Notes: generated from the sequence alone by a model not told the origin. 64,000 nt of DNA from Nanobdellota archaeon (GCA_016931175.1 JAFGFH010000026.1:1-64000), one strand, 5' to 3'. Positions 42,541 through 51,064 are shown, counted from the first letter of the stretch. Numbers and translations: made by a program.

Positions 42541-42587
42541 CATAATCTTTAGAATATAGATAAAAATTTGTTTTTTTAAATAAGTTT

Positions 42588-42660
42588 TGGACTTGCCGGG
42601 GTTCGAACCCGGTGCCTCCGCGTTGCGAACGCGGCACTCTACCAAGTGAGCTACAAGCCC
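42588..42660 (-). tRNA. tRNA-Ala(CGC)
   Basis: 73 bases. Acceptor GGGCTTG pairs with CAAGTCC (one G-T pair), anticodon stem CCGCG/CGCGG around TTCGCAA (anticodon CGC), T arm CCGGG-TTCGAAC-CCCGG. Discriminator A. It starts 2 bases after the dnaJ stop on the same strand, so it may be processed from the chaperone transcript. Confidence 0.95.
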
Positions 42661-42662
42661 AT

Positions 42663-43787
42663 TTACTTCAAATGCTCTTTTAGTCTCTCGAAGAATCCTT
42701 TTCTTGGTTTTACCTTAGTATCTTCCATCTCTTTTAATTCTTCTATTAACTCCTTCTGCTTCTTTGATAAATTCTTCGGAACCTTAACGTCAATCTTTAC
42801 CATTAAGTCGCCGTAAAATGATGAGTTAAGCACTGGAAGCCCCTTGTTTCTTAATCTGAATACTGTATCCGGCTGTGTTCCAGGAGGTATTTTCAACACT
42901 ACTTTCCCGCTGAAAGTCTCAATACTAATACTGTCTCCTAAAACTAGTTGAGGATAAGTTAAGTCAACTGTTGTTAACAAGTTCTCCTCATACCTTTCAA
43001 AAGTTTCGTGTTCTTTAACATTAACGAAGACGTACAAGTCACCAGATGGAGAATTATTGAATCCAGCATTGCCTTTGCCTTCAATTCTTATCCTCATGCC
43101 GTCACTGATTCCTTTAGGAATCTTAACCTTTAACTTCACTTTTTCCTTAATCCTGCCTTTGCCGTCACACTTGCTGCACTTTTCTCTAATGTATTTTCCC
43201 TGCCCATTGCATGCCTGGCAAACTGAACTATTTCGCATCCTAATAGGTCCGAGCATCACGTCTCTAAAGACTTGGCCCTGGCCATTACAGTTAGAACACG
43301 TCTCTATACTATTCTTACTCTTAGCTCCTGAACCGCCACACTTGCCGCATTCAACAAAGGCGTAATATTCAACGTCTTCACTAACTCCCTTGTAAACATC
43401 CTCTAAAGTAATACTAACCTCAACCTTTAAATCCTCACCCCTGGAATCCTCCTTATTCCTTGCTCTTCTATTGCCAAACCCGAACAAGTCAGTGAATAAG
43501 TCCTCAAAACCTCCGAATCCCTCAAATCCCTGGAAACCTTCGAAACCATTAAAGCCTTGGCCGCCGTATTGTCCAGCAGTTGTGCCAAACATGTCATACT
43601 GCTCCCTCTTTGAGCGGTCGCCTAAGACGCTGAAAGCCTCATTAACTTCTTTGAACTTTTCCTCAGCGCCGGATTCCTTGTTAACATCAGGATGATACTT
43701 TCTAGCTAATGTTCTGAAGGCTTTCTTAATCTCTTTCTCGTCAGCGTCTTTGCTGACTCCTAATACTTTGTAATAATCCTTTGCCAT
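42663..43787 (-). CDS. dnaJ: Chaperone DnaJ (Hsp40)
   Basis: 374 residues with full type I layout: J domain ([20 protein letters not shown], catalytic HPD in [11 protein letters not shown]), Gly/Phe-rich linker 73-105 ([20 protein letters not shown]), four zinc repeats [32 protein letters not shown], and the beta C-terminal domains. It hands clients to DnaK and stimulates its ATPase. It follows dnaK by 34 bases. Bacterial-type Hsp70 systems reached archaea by transfer. Confidence 0.97.
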   Translation of the reverse strand: MAKDYYKVLGVSKDADEKEIKKAFRTLARKYHPDVNKESGAEEKFKEVNEAFSVLGDRSKREQYDMFGTTAGQYGGQGFNGFEGFQGFEGFGGFEDLFTDLFGFGNRRARNKEDSRGEDLKVEVSITLEDVYKGVSEDVEYYAFVECGKCGGSGAKSKNSIETCSNCNGQGQVFRDVMLGPIRMRNSSVCQACNGQGKYIREKCSKCDGKGRIKEKVKLKVKIPKGISDGMRIRIEGKGNAGFNNSPSGDLYVFVNVKEHETFERYEENLLTTVDLTYPQLVLGDSISIETFSGKVVLKIPPGTQPDTVFRLRNKGLPVLNSSFYGDLMVKIDVKVPKNLSKKQKELIEELKEMEDTKVKPRKGFFERLKEHLK

Positions 43788-43821
43788 AGTTTTAGAAAAT
43801 AAAAAAAGTTAAGGAAAAGTT

Positions 43822-45726
43822 TTATTTCTTTTCCTCATACTCTCCATCAACTACTTTCTCCTCTTTTCCCTTTTTAGGTTTTTCAGGAGGTTTCTCTTTC
43901 TTCTCAGCTTGCTGCTGGGCTGCTGCTTCCTGATACATCTTGGTAGTGAATTTCTGAATCAATTCCTCTAATTCGTTCATCTTATCAGTTAACTGCTGCA
44001 CGTTCTCATTAGGCAGTAACTTCTTCAATTCCTCACTCTTCTCTTCAAGCTTTTTCTTAGTGGCTGAGTCCATTTTTTCGCCAAATTCTTTAATAGTCTT
44101 CTCAACAGTGTAAACCATAGTCTCTGCCTTGTTGATGACTTCAACCTTTTCCATCTTCTGCTTATCCTCTTCCTCGAACTTCTTAGCAGCTTCCTTCATC
44201 TTCTCAACCTCTTCATCACTTAAACCAGTTGATGATTTGATGCTGATAGCCTGCTGCTTGCCTGTTCCTAAATCCTTAGCGCTCACGTTGATTATCCCGT
44301 TAGCGTCGATGTCAAATGTTACTTCTATCTGAGGAATTCCTCTCGGAGCTGGAGGTATGCCTACGAGGTCAAACCTGCCAAGAGAATGGTTGTCCACTAT
44401 CATCGGCCTCTCTCCTTGAAGCACGTGAATGCTTACTGCAGGCTGGTTGTCAGTTGCAGTGCTGAAAACCTTGCTCATCTTAACAGGTACTGTAGTGTTT
44501 CTCTCAATCATCTTAGTAAAAACACCTCCAAGTGTTTCAATACCAAGACTTAATGGAGTAACGTCTAGCAAGAGAACATCCTTTATCTCTCCTCCTAAGA
44601 CTCCTGCTTGAATCGCTGCACCTACTGCAACAACCTCGTCAGGATTAACACCTTTGTTAGGTTCTCTGCCAAAGAATTGCTTCACTCTGTCATAAATGGA
44701 AGGTATCCTGGTTGGACCTCCAACTAATACTACCTCATCAATGTCTTTAATTGATAGTTTAGCATCCTTTAACGCCTTCTCACAAGGAGGTATCGTCTTC
44801 TCCAGCAAGTCCTTAGTCATCTCTTCAAACTTTGCTCTTGTAAGAGTCATGTTCACGTGAACAGGCAGGCCTTCGTTCATTGTAATATAAGGTATATTAA
44901 TCTCAGTCTTAGTAGTGGTTGAGAGCTCAATCTTCGCCTTCTCAGCTGACTCCTTAAGTCTTTGAAGAGCAGTCTTGTCCTTGCTTAAGTCAATACCATG
45001 CTCTTTCTTGAACTCAGTAAGAATCCACTCCATTATCTTCTGGTCCCAATCAGCACCGCCCAAATGAGTGTCACCATTAGTGCTCTTAACCTCGAAGACT
45101 CCGTCGCCTATTTCAAGAATAGAGATGTCAAAAGTTCCGCCTCCTAAGTCGTAAACTGCTATTTTCTTGTCTTCTTTCTTGTCCAAACCGTAAGCTAAAC
45201 TGCTTGCTGTTGGCTCGTTAATAATCCTGAGAACCTTAAGCCCTGCTATCTCACCAGCTGATTTAGTTGCCTGCCTCTGGCTGTCATTAAAGTATGCAGG
45301 AACAGTTATTACAGCACTATCCACTGTCTCATTAAGGTAAGCTTCAGCGTCCTTCTTCAATTTCTGCAAAAGCATTGCACTAATCTCAGGAGGTGAGTAA
45401 GTCTTGCCGTTTAATTCAACACGGACGTCACCGTTTGAAGCCTTAGTTACCTTGTAAGGCACGTGCTTCAAGTCGTACTCGATTGCCTTATCATTATACT
45501 TCCTGCCCATGAACCTTTTAATGTGAAAGACTGTGTTCTCTGCATTAACAACAGATTGTCTTTTAGCAGGCAAACCAACCAGCCTCTCATTATCTTTAGT
45601 GAACGCTACCATGCTAGGAGTTATCCTGTCACCTTCAGCGTTAGGAATAACCTGCGGGCGTCCGCCTTCAATAACTGCCATGCAGCACTTTGTTGTTCCC
45701 AAATCGATTCCAATAGTTCTACCCAT
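43822..45726 (-). CDS. dnaK: Chaperone DnaK (Hsp70)
   Basis: 634 residues from the ATG at 45726; a TTG 15 bases upstream would overlap the GGGTGA ribosome-binding site at 45734-45739. ATPase signatures: [80 protein letters not shown]. Substrate-binding domain with [20 protein letters not shown], then the helical lid and a disordered [17 protein letters not shown] tail ending GEYEEKK. Works with DnaJ downstream and GrpE upstream. The promoter has an unusual double palindrome. Confidence 0.97.
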   Translation of the reverse strand: MGRTIGIDLGTTKCCMAVIEGGRPQVIPNAEGDRITPSMVAFTKDNERLVGLPAKRQSVVNAENTVFHIKRFMGRKYNDKAIEYDLKHVPYKVTKASNGDVRVELNGKTYSPPEISAMLLQKLKKDAEAYLNETVDSAVITVPAYFNDSQRQATKSAGEIAGLKVLRIINEPTASSLAYGLDKKEDKKIAVYDLGGGTFDISILEIGDGVFEVKSTNGDTHLGGADWDQKIMEWILTEFKKEHGIDLSKDKTALQRLKESAEKAKIELSTTTKTEINIPYITMNEGLPVHVNMTLTRAKFEEMTKDLLEKTIPPCEKALKDAKLSIKDIDEVVLVGGPTRIPSIYDRVKQFFGREPNKGVNPDEVVAVGAAIQAGVLGGEIKDVLLLDVTPLSLGIETLGGVFTKMIERNTTVPVKMSKVFSTATDNQPAVSIHVLQGERPMIVDNHSLGRFDLVGIPPAPRGIPQIEVTFDIDANGIINVSAKDLGTGKQQAISIKSSTGLSDEEVEKMKEAAKKFEEEDKQKMEKVEVINKAETMVYTVEKTIKEFGEKMDSATKKKLEEKSEELKKLLPNENVQQLTDKMNELEELIQKFTTKMYQEAAAQQQAEKKEKPPEKPKKGKEEKVVDGEYEEKK

Positions 45727-45769
45727 ATTATTATCACCCAAAATCGTTAGTATTTAACACCAACAATTT

Positions 45770-45799
45770 ACAACTTTATAAATGTTGTGGTATCATACC
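45770..45799 (-). promoter_or_regulatory. dnaK promoter with TATA box inside an inverted repeat plus a second palindrome
   Basis: ACAAC 45770-45774 and GTTGT 45784-45788 form an inverted repeat with a 9-base spacer that contains the minus-strand TATA box ATTTATAAA. Directly upstream GGTATCATACC (45789-45799) is a perfect 11-base palindrome where the BRE should lie. A TATA box enclosed by symmetric sequences is what a heat-shock repressor site would look like; the regulator is not identified. Confidence 0.5.
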
Positions 45800-45806
45800 A
45801 ACAGAT

Positions 45807-46304
45807 TTATGAGAATATGTTGCCATTAGTATTGCCGTTAACAAGAAGCTTGTCCTCAGGAGTTGGGTCTGCAAACTCGCAGTCTGTAAGAATATGATAC
45901 ATTTCAACAATTAAACCCCTAGTAACAGGCTGGGATATGTTAATCTCTTTTCCATGCTCGTAAATTAACCTGTTAATCTCGTACTCGAAGTCTTGAGTGA
46001 AATCTTTAGGCCTCATACTCATAAAAGACTTGTTCGTTTCAAGCTCATTGCACTTTTTCAGGTATAAATTATACTTATTAGTATCAGCGGAAACGCATTC
46101 TGCTCTTTTGCTGTTAACAAAGTCTTGAACCAAACAGTAAGCATTGTAAAAGTATTCAATGAAAGGCCTCGGGTTTCCTGTAATATTCATCCTTCTTCTC
46201 ATTAGAATAATAACAGTATTCATCTCTTCCTTAGTTACTGGATTAACCTCTTTGCCTGCTTTTTTGATTAAACTGTCAAGAGTTTGTTTTTTAAACCATT
46301 TCAT
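45807..46304 (-). CDS. Hypothetical protein in the chaperone cluster, paralogue 1
   Basis: 165 residues, helical, unrecognised. Key stretches: FIEYFYNAYCLVQDFVNSKR, then KDFTQDFEYEINRLIYEHGK, and GLIVEMYHILTDCEF. The same build (Y-x-A-x-C-hydrophobic helix, D---EIN, ending YHxLT) occurs in the next protein, so the two look like diverged tandem copies. It ends 27 bases after a spacer from grpE-side genes and lies just upstream of the dnaK promoter. A co-chaperone or regulator role is only suggested by position. Confidence 0.6.
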   Translation of the reverse strand: MKWFKKQTLDSLIKKAGKEVNPVTKEEMNTVIILMRRRMNITGNPRPFIEYFYNAYCLVQDFVNSKRAECVSADTNKYNLYLKKCNELETNKSFMSMRPKDFTQDFEYEINRLIYEHGKEINISQPVTRGLIVEMYHILTDCEFADPTPEDKLLVNGNTNGNIFS

Positions 46305-46339
46305 GAGAAGAAATTAGATAATGTTGTATTTTTAAGCTT

Positions 46340-46831
46340 TTAGATAAACGCGGATTCGAAGTTTCTAATCTTTTTAATCTTATCAAAACTAATATACTTA
46401 AAACCAGTTAGTAAATGGTAAGAGTTTATCATGAAGAAGTAAGCAAAGTGAGGATCCGGCACTTTATCAGAGTTTTCTAATGCGAAGTGATTAATCTCAG
46501 CAACTAAATCCTCAGGAATATTCTTTTTAATCAAATCAGTGTTTTTGCTTTCTAAAGAATCACTGAATACTTGCTCGTACTGCATCTGTGTTGTTTCATT
46601 AATAAGATTAATACTGTGGCGTATGCTGTTGTTAATCAGATAAGCTTTTGTAATGCAGAAGGTTGCGTAAAGAAAATGGAAATAATTCTTTGTTAAAGCA
46701 GTGTCAACCCCATCTCCTTCCTTATTCCTGGGTCTTGTTCGAATATACATCATTATTAAATTAGTTACCTTATCATTCTTTTCCTTATCCGAGGCAATGT
46801 CTTTAATAACGGATTCAAGCGACACGTTCAT
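46340..46831 (-). CDS. Hypothetical protein in the chaperone cluster, paralogue 2
   Basis: 163 residues, helical, unrecognised. Corresponding stretches: YFHFLYATFCITKAYLINNS, KKNIPEDLVAEINHFALENS and FFMINSYHLLTGFKY line up with those of the protein at 45807-46304. It starts 25 bases after the grpE stop, so grpE, this gene and its paralogue probably form one transcript. Confidence 0.6.
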   Translation of the reverse strand: MNVSLESVIKDIASDKEKNDKVTNLIMMYIRTRPRNKEGDGVDTALTKNYFHFLYATFCITKAYLINNSIRHSINLINETTQMQYEQVFSDSLESKNTDLIKKNIPEDLVAEINHFALENSDKVPDPHFAYFFMINSYHLLTGFKYISFDKIKKIRNFESAFI

Positions 46832-46856
46832 ACACTTTTGAGATATTCTTCCTCTT

Positions 46857-47303
46857 TTAAGCCTTTTTATTAACTACGACCTTGGAATGTCTGAGAATCT
46901 TATTGTTAAAAACGTAGCCAGGCTCTACCTCTTCAACTATAACATTATCTTCGCCTTTTCCAGTAACAGTTAAAACTGCCTCGTGCAGGTTAACGTCAAA
47001 CTTTTTGCCTGCTGTTCCAATCCTCTTCAAGCCCTGTTTTTGAAGAGTTTTCATAATATTCTTATAAATTAACTTAACTCCTTCATCATGTATTAATGGA
47101 ATCGCCTTCTCGAAAGCGTCTATCTCAGGCAGCAAATCCTTAACTAATTCAGCTTTGGCAGAATCACTTAACTGCTGCTTTTCCTTGTCAACCCTTTTCT
47201 TGTAATTATCAAAATCGGCCTGCAATAGTTTTAACTGGTTGGTTAAGACTTGAACGTCTTTCTTTAAATTCTCGCATTCATTGCACTCTTGTTTTTTTGA
47301 CAT
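46857..47303 (-). CDS. grpE: Nucleotide exchange factor GrpE
   Basis: 148 residues. A long N-terminal coiled coil (NECENLKKDVQVLTNQLKLL, QADFDNYKKRVDKEKQQLSD) and the beta domain (RIGTAGKKFDVNLHEAVLTV, VEEVEPGYVFNNKILRHSKV) match GrpE, including FD-N-HEAV and G----RV-K-S-V. It releases ADP from DnaK. An N-terminal CNECEN gives two Cys. It starts the run grpE, two small genes, dnaK, dnaJ. Confidence 0.93.
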   Translation of the reverse strand: MSKKQECNECENLKKDVQVLTNQLKLLQADFDNYKKRVDKEKQQLSDSAKAELVKDLLPEIDAFEKAIPLIHDEGVKLIYKNIMKTLQKQGLKRIGTAGKKFDVNLHEAVLTVTGKGEDNVIVEEVEPGYVFNNKILRHSKVVVNKKA

Positions 47304-47385
47304 TGAATTATAGAGTGCCTTAAGTTGTTTAAATAATTTTTCTTATAGAAAGTTTTATATTAAGATTCATTTAAGCAAATAAAAT

Positions 47386-47883
47386 ATGAATATTAAGGAT
47401 TATTTAGAGTGCGAATCACTTCTTTTGAAGATGTTTAAAAACCTTGATTTCTGCTTTAAATCCTGCAGCACAACTAACAAGCACGGTTTCATGTCATTAT
47501 GCACTGATAATTCAAATTATTACGACATATACATGGATAAGGACACTGTAGGAGAGGTTTCTAAAGAATTCATAGCTGAACGCGTGAGTATTTACGGTAA
47601 ACCTGTGAATCAAACTCCTAAATGCGGTTACTTGGGAGAGAAGGGTTGCAGATTAGAAACTCACAGGGGTCCTATGTGCACGGGTTTCGCTTGCTATCCT
47701 TTAGAAGCTCATCTCAGATTTGTTTACTTTATCAATTACGATACTGATGAAATGATACAATCTTTAAGCAATGTCTTAACAGGGAAGATGACAGGCAAAG
47801 ATTTAAACAACTTCAAGAAAGAATTAAAATTATGGGTTGAGAAGACTGAGAAGAAGACCAAAGTATTAGAATGCGTTGTTTAA
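47386..47883 (+). CDS. Cys-rich hypothetical protein (metal-binding?)
   Basis: 165 residues with about ten Cys. Clusters are LDFCFKSCSTTNKHGFMSLC near the N-terminus and KCGYLGEKGCRLETHRGPMC then TGFACYPLEAHL in the middle. The layout recalls small proteins that chelate zinc or iron-sulfur, such as YkgJ-type domains, but the spacing does not match well enough to assign. TATA-like TTTTATATTAA about 30 bases upstream. Divergent from grpE. Confidence 0.6.
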   Translation: MNIKDYLECESLLLKMFKNLDFCFKSCSTTNKHGFMSLCTDNSNYYDIYMDKDTVGEVSKEFIAERVSIYGKPVNQTPKCGYLGEKGCRLETHRGPMCTGFACYPLEAHLRFVYFINYDTDEMIQSLSNVLTGKMTGKDLNNFKKELKLWVEKTEKKTKVLECVV

Positions 47884-47896
47884 TTAAGAAAAAAAA

Positions 47897-47970
47897 AGGG
47901 CCTGCAGGGATTTGAACCCTGGTTAACGGTTCCGAAGACCATTGTACTATCCAGACTATACGACAGGCCC
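47897..47970 (-). tRNA. tRNA-Arg(TCG)
   Basis: 74 bases. Acceptor GGGCCTG pairs with CAGGCCC, D stem GTAT/GTAC, anticodon stem ATGGT/ACCGT around CTTCGGA (anticodon TCG), T arm CAGGG-TTCAAAT-CCCTG. The base after the acceptor stem is T, an unusual discriminator for an arginine tRNA, and a run of seven T follows, likely the terminator. Confidence 0.92.
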
Positions 47971-48036
47971 GATAAAGATTAAAGAGGGTTTTGTTATTAA
48001 AAAACTTTATAACAAGCACTTTTTCAATTATAACTC

Positions 48037-48696
48037 ATGAGTGATGCATTAATAATATTTATAGTATTAATTTACGTCTTTTCTGTAATAATCTTCTCAA
48101 TGCTTCTTTACTACAATAAATTAGTGTCCAGCAGGACTTGCAGGAACATGATACACTTGTTAACTGGTTTGTCAATCTTCAGCCTTTTCTATGTTAGTAA
48201 TAAGTATTTTCTTTTATTAATCTCCGTATTAATGACTGTTCTATTATTCATGTCAGGGAAGAAGACTCCAATACTTAAGCACTTATATTCTGCTATTGCT
48301 GAAAAAGAAGAAGGTCCGTATTTGCAGGGCCCTTTACTTTACGGTTTCTCAATAACAATTTTAATCACATATTCAATAATAACAGGCAATAATATTATAC
48401 CTGTCGCCAGTGCTCTTGTTATGATAATAAGCGACCCTGTTGCTTCCTTTATTGGAAAGCGTTACGGCAGGCATAAGATATTCTTATCTTATACTGGAAC
48501 AGTTAGGAGTGTTGAAGGCTCGATTGCAATGCTTGCTTCAAACATTATTATTCTTTCAATTTTTTTTTCATCCAATTGGACAATTGTAATAATTAGTTTT
48601 TTTATAACAATTGCAGAACTTGTCAGTGTAAGCAAAGCTGATGATTTAATACTTCCATTAACAACAGTTATATTATTAACAAATAGTTACATGTAA
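48037..48696 (+). CDS. SEC59/phytol-kinase-like CTP-dependent lipid kinase
   Basis: 219 residues with six to seven helices. The family signature is near 130-160: VMIISDPVASFIGKRYGRHK, then GTVRSVEGSIAMLASNI (DP-A---GK--G, K/R-x-x-EGS). This is shared by dolichol kinase, phytol/geranylgeraniol kinase and related cytidylyltransferase-like enzymes. In an archaeon the likely substrate is an isoprenoid alcohol. The start is unambiguous; the 3' end overlaps a small minus-strand gene by 10 bases. Confidence 0.78.
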   Translation: MSDALIIFIVLIYVFSVIIFSMLLYYNKLVSSRTCRNMIHLLTGLSIFSLFYVSNKYFLLLISVLMTVLLFMSGKKTPILKHLYSAIAEKEEGPYLQGPLLYGFSITILITYSIITGNNIIPVASALVMIISDPVASFIGKRYGRHKIFLSYTGTVRSVEGSIAMLASNIIILSIFFSSNWTIVIISFFITIAELVSVSKADDLILPLTTVILLTNSYM

Positions 48697-48866
48697 TTTG
48701 TTATAAAATAAATCACTGCTGAAACAGCTAATGATAACAGCAAACCGTTTATTATCGCCTTCTTAGCCTTCCTGCTGTCGTACCACATAAGGTATGCTGA
48801 AGCTGCAAAGGTTGCTAAGAAGATGAATATTATTATTAATAATCCGTTGGTTAATTGAATCGCCAT
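48687..48866 (-). CDS. Small two-helix membrane protein (59 aa)
   Basis: ATG at 48866 to TAA at 48687: MAIQLTNGLLIIIFIFLATF, then YLMWYDSRKAKKAIINGLLL and SLAVSAVIYFITNYM. Two helices separated by a basic loop. It starts 3 bases after the stop of the next upstream gene (48870-49229), so the pair is one transcript. Gene-like features are the tight coupling and clean topology. Confidence 0.6.
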   Translation of the reverse strand: MAIQLTNGLLIIIFIFLATFAASAYLMWYDSRKAKKAIINGLLLSLAVSAVIYFITNYM

Positions 48867-48869
48867 GTT

Positions 48870-49229
48870 TTAACACAAGTCATAGTTAGTATAATAATCT
48901 ATTGGTTGCTCGCATATCATCCTCGCACCCTTGCCGTCCTTAACGCAGCTCGTGCATAGTTTAGCGCAGTATTCCAAGTTGCCGATTACTCCATTATTAT
49001 TCAAGTCACTGGACGCGCAGCAGAATCCTTTCCTTGTCATCTCAGTCTGCGAGACTGTGTAAATAGTGAACTTGCTCCTGCAAATATTCAACAAGTCAGC
49101 CACGAGAACATCCTCAATTGTGGGCTCCGCGTAATTAGAAAGCATTAAGACAGCACCGTAACCAACAGCTATGAGAAGCGCTAGTATGCAGAAACCAAGT
49201 ACTGCAAGAACTGCCATCTTCAACTCCAT
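48870..49229 (-). CDS. Signal-anchored Cys-rich surface protein (119 aa)
   Basis: 119 residues. One N-terminal helix MAVLAVLGFCILALLIAVGY then GAVLML, after which an external domain carries ten Cys, in KGFCCASSDLNNNGVIGNLE (with a DxNxNG-like calcium loop), YCAKLCTSCVKDGKGARMIC and the C-terminal DLC. It may be a small disulfide-bonded pseudopilin-like protein. It is followed directly by the two-helix gene. Family unknown. Confidence 0.65.
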   Translation of the reverse strand: MELKMAVLAVLGFCILALLIAVGYGAVLMLSNYAEPTIEDVLVADLLNICRSKFTIYTVSQTEMTRKGFCCASSDLNNNGVIGNLEYCAKLCTSCVKDGKGARMICEQPIDYYTNYDLC

Positions 49230-49285
49230 AATAGTTAAGATACTGTTCAGGATTTTAATAAGGTTTTGAAAAAAAAAAGATTAGA

Positions 49286-49336
49286 GAGGGAATAAAAACA
49301 AAAAGGTTTTGACGCCGATTTTATTCTTATTCCCTC
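49286..49336. repeat. Inverted repeat in a spacer (10-base perfect arms)
   Basis: GAGGGAATAA at 49286-49295 and TTATTCCCTC at 49327-49336 are exact reverse complements. The interior offers an alternative pairing, GAATAAAA with TTTTATTC, and a small CAAAA-AGG-TTTTG hairpin. The spacer between 49230 and the tRNA contains no gene. Terminator, small RNA or protein site are all possible. Confidence 0.4.
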
Positions 49337-49408
49337 AAATATAATGTATAGGCAAACATTAATAAAATGTTCTATTAATAGAAAGACTTAAAAAGATAAT
49401 ATAAAAAG

Positions 49409-49550
49409 CGAGCCGGAAGGGATTTGAACCCTCGACCTACAGCTGTCTCCAATATCTGAGTAGGTCAGTCTCATCACGAAGTCAGAGACCTTCTCTTTAT
49501 CATCATCTATTTAGGAGGCTGTCGCTCTATCCAAACTGAGCTACCGACCC
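49409..49550 (-). tRNA. tRNA-Arg(CCT) with 67-base intron
   Basis: Exon 1 is 49512-49550 and exon 2 is 49409-49444 (minus strand), giving a 75-base tRNA. Acceptor GGGTCGG pairs with CCGGCTC (G-T pairs allowed), D stem GCTC/GAGC, anticodon stem ACAGC/GCTGT, loop CTCCTAA (anticodon CCT), T arm GAGGG-TTCAAAT-CCCTT. The intron sits at the canonical 37/38 site. The helix CTCC/GGAG with bulge TA(A) on one strand and ACA on the other is a bulge-helix-bulge substrate for the archaeal splicing endonuclease. Discriminator G. Confidence 0.92.
49445..49511 (-). ncRNA. Intron of tRNA-Arg(CCT) with C/D-box guide RNA features
   Basis: On the minus strand the intron has box C ATGATGA (49500-49506), box D' CTGA (49482-49485), box C' GTGATGA (49471-49477) and a weak box D CAGA (49455-49458; another CTGA at 49465-49468). 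AATA before box C pairs with TATT after box D, closing a kink-turn. Spacers are 14 (C to D') and 12 (C' to D) bases, normal for archaeal guides. The second spacer includes GACCTAC, complementary to GTAGGTC in exon 2 of the same tRNA, so in-cis 2'-O-methylation, as with the tRNA-Trp intron of euryarchaea, is conceivable. Confidence 0.65.
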
Positions 49551-49634
49551 AATTAATATTATTAAGGACTGGTTCTGTTTTTAAAAGTTTTTTAAACGAT
49601 AAGTTTATAATCATAAATATTTATTTTAGGTTTT

Positions 49635-50126
49635 GTGATTAAAACTCCAGATCCTAAAATAATCTGCCGTGAACTGCAATTATTGAAGGAGATTAATAAC
49701 AAATACGCTGAGGGTTTTTTCACAGAAAGATTCATAAAAGTAGATGATTGCAACAAGCATGAATGGATGGGTTATGAAAAGGGCTTGGACAACCCCAAAA
49801 AAGTATACATAATATATGGCTCGCGATTATTCGATTTTGTTGAAAGAGATGATGATTTTGCTCTTGTTGTAAGGAAGAGTTTAATGAAGCATGAGGTTTT
49901 GGAGGCATACTTGGATGAGAAGTCAAATCAACTCCAAGTCCATAATGAGGCGAATAATATTCTAAAATCAGAAGTAGATTTGCCAGGCCAGGCTGAAGAG
50001 TTCTTGTTCGAAAAAGTGCCTGAGTGGAACGAAGTAAAAACATTAATAGAATGCATCTCCAGAGTTTCAGGTGCCAATTTAGAAAAGGCATCAGATTATT
50101 TCTTTCCAAGAGCAATCGTTAAATAA
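49635..50126 (+). CDS. Hypothetical protein (163 aa)
   Basis: 163 residues from GTG 49635, unrecognised and soluble. Landmarks: IICRELQLLKEINNKYAEGF, KKVYIIYGSRLFDFVERDDD, and a helical C-terminus (LIECISRVSGANLEKASDYF). A TATA-like TTTATAATC lies about 30 bases upstream. First of three same-strand orphan genes. Confidence 0.6.
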   Translation: MIKTPDPKIICRELQLLKEINNKYAEGFFTERFIKVDDCNKHEWMGYEKGLDNPKKVYIIYGSRLFDFVERDDDFALVVRKSLMKHEVLEAYLDEKSNQLQVHNEANNILKSEVDLPGQAEEFLFEKVPEWNEVKTLIECISRVSGANLEKASDYFFPRAIVK

Positions 50127-50182
50127 AAACATTTATAAAGAGAATTTCTTCTTAATATTGTCACTAATGAGGGGTTACAAAT

Positions 50183-50527
50183 ATGAGTTTACAATTAATT
50201 AACGCATTAAACAAAAACAAAGGTTTAGAGCAAAAGATTGCACCAGTAAGTCAAGAGCTGGAAACTTTTGAAGTAGGCAAGCCTGTTGACAGGATGAGTG
50301 CTCAAGAGTTTGAAAGATATATTAAGAATGAGGCAATGGAGCAGTTCGGACAAGGCACTTACACGGATATAAGTTCACAAAACATTGGTGACGCGTTTGA
50401 CTTAAACGCTACGAGAGTTTATAAGGTGCTTAAGAATGGAGTGCCGGTTGTTGATGTAATGTATTCAGCCAAAAATGGCAACGTAACTGTTGATGTTGAA
50501 AACCGCAACTGTCCTAAATTCAGGTAA
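50183..50527 (+). CDS. Hypothetical protein (114 aa)
   Basis: 114 residues, unrecognised. Helical, acidic start (LINALNKNKGLEQKIAPVSQ), middle RMSAQEFERYIKNEAMEQFG, and a beta-type end (RVYKVLKNGVPVVDVMYSAK, NVTVDVENRNCPKF). The ATG has GAGGGG-like purines about 12 bases upstream. Soluble. Confidence 0.6.
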   Translation: MSLQLINALNKNKGLEQKIAPVSQELETFEVGKPVDRMSAQEFERYIKNEAMEQFGQGTYTDISSQNIGDAFDLNATRVYKVLKNGVPVVDVMYSAKNGNVTVDVENRNCPKFR

Positions 50528-50572
50528 GCCCTTCAATAATCTTTTTAATCTAAACCTTTCTATATATTCTTT

Positions 50573-51064
50573 ATGGATTTTAATGAGATTGCTGAGTCTT
50601 GCGAGATTCCCGTTGCTAAGTTCAGTATTAAAAACAAGGGAAGTGTTGTCAAGCTTGGAACTTACTATGCTGAGCTTTATAATGCATTGATTGAAAAGTG
50701 GAATCTTATTTGTAAAGAGACTCGCTACGTTCATAATGAGATTAGCGCTGACGGTGCTACGGCTGTTGAGTGGGACTGGGTTGCTTACAAAACTTTAGAT
50801 AATTTTTCCAGGTTAAGGTTTGACTGCAGCACGCTTACTTGGTACGTTAAAGGTGACAAGGCAGCGGGAAAATTCTCAGTGAAATACACTATCGAGTTGG
50901 ATTATAATAAGACTTGGAGGAACAGCATGCTTTTGAAGAGTTTCCTGCCAAATTATTTGAAACTATTCTACCAGAATACAATTCTTCAATGGATTGACAG
51001 GTACTTAGAGGAATTGAACGGCATAAAAGAAAAGGTTAACGAGTTGTTAAACATTAACGTTTAA
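50573..51064 (+). CDS. Hypothetical protein (163 aa)
   Basis: 163 residues, unrecognised. It has an aromatic, beta-looking middle (ATAVEWDWVAYKTLDNFSRL, LTWYVKGDKAAGKFSVKYTI) and a helical end (YLKLFYQNTILQWIDRYLEE). Such a sequence could be a small lipid- or ligand-binding barrel, but nothing specific is recognised. It overlaps the convergent transferase gene by 11 bases. Confidence 0.6.
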   Translation: MDFNEIAESCEIPVAKFSIKNKGSVVKLGTYYAELYNALIEKWNLICKETRYVHNEISADGATAVEWDWVAYKTLDNFSRLRFDCSTLTWYVKGDKAAGKFSVKYTIELDYNKTWRNSMLLKSFLPNYLKLFYQNTILQWIDRYLEELNGIKEKVNELLNINV

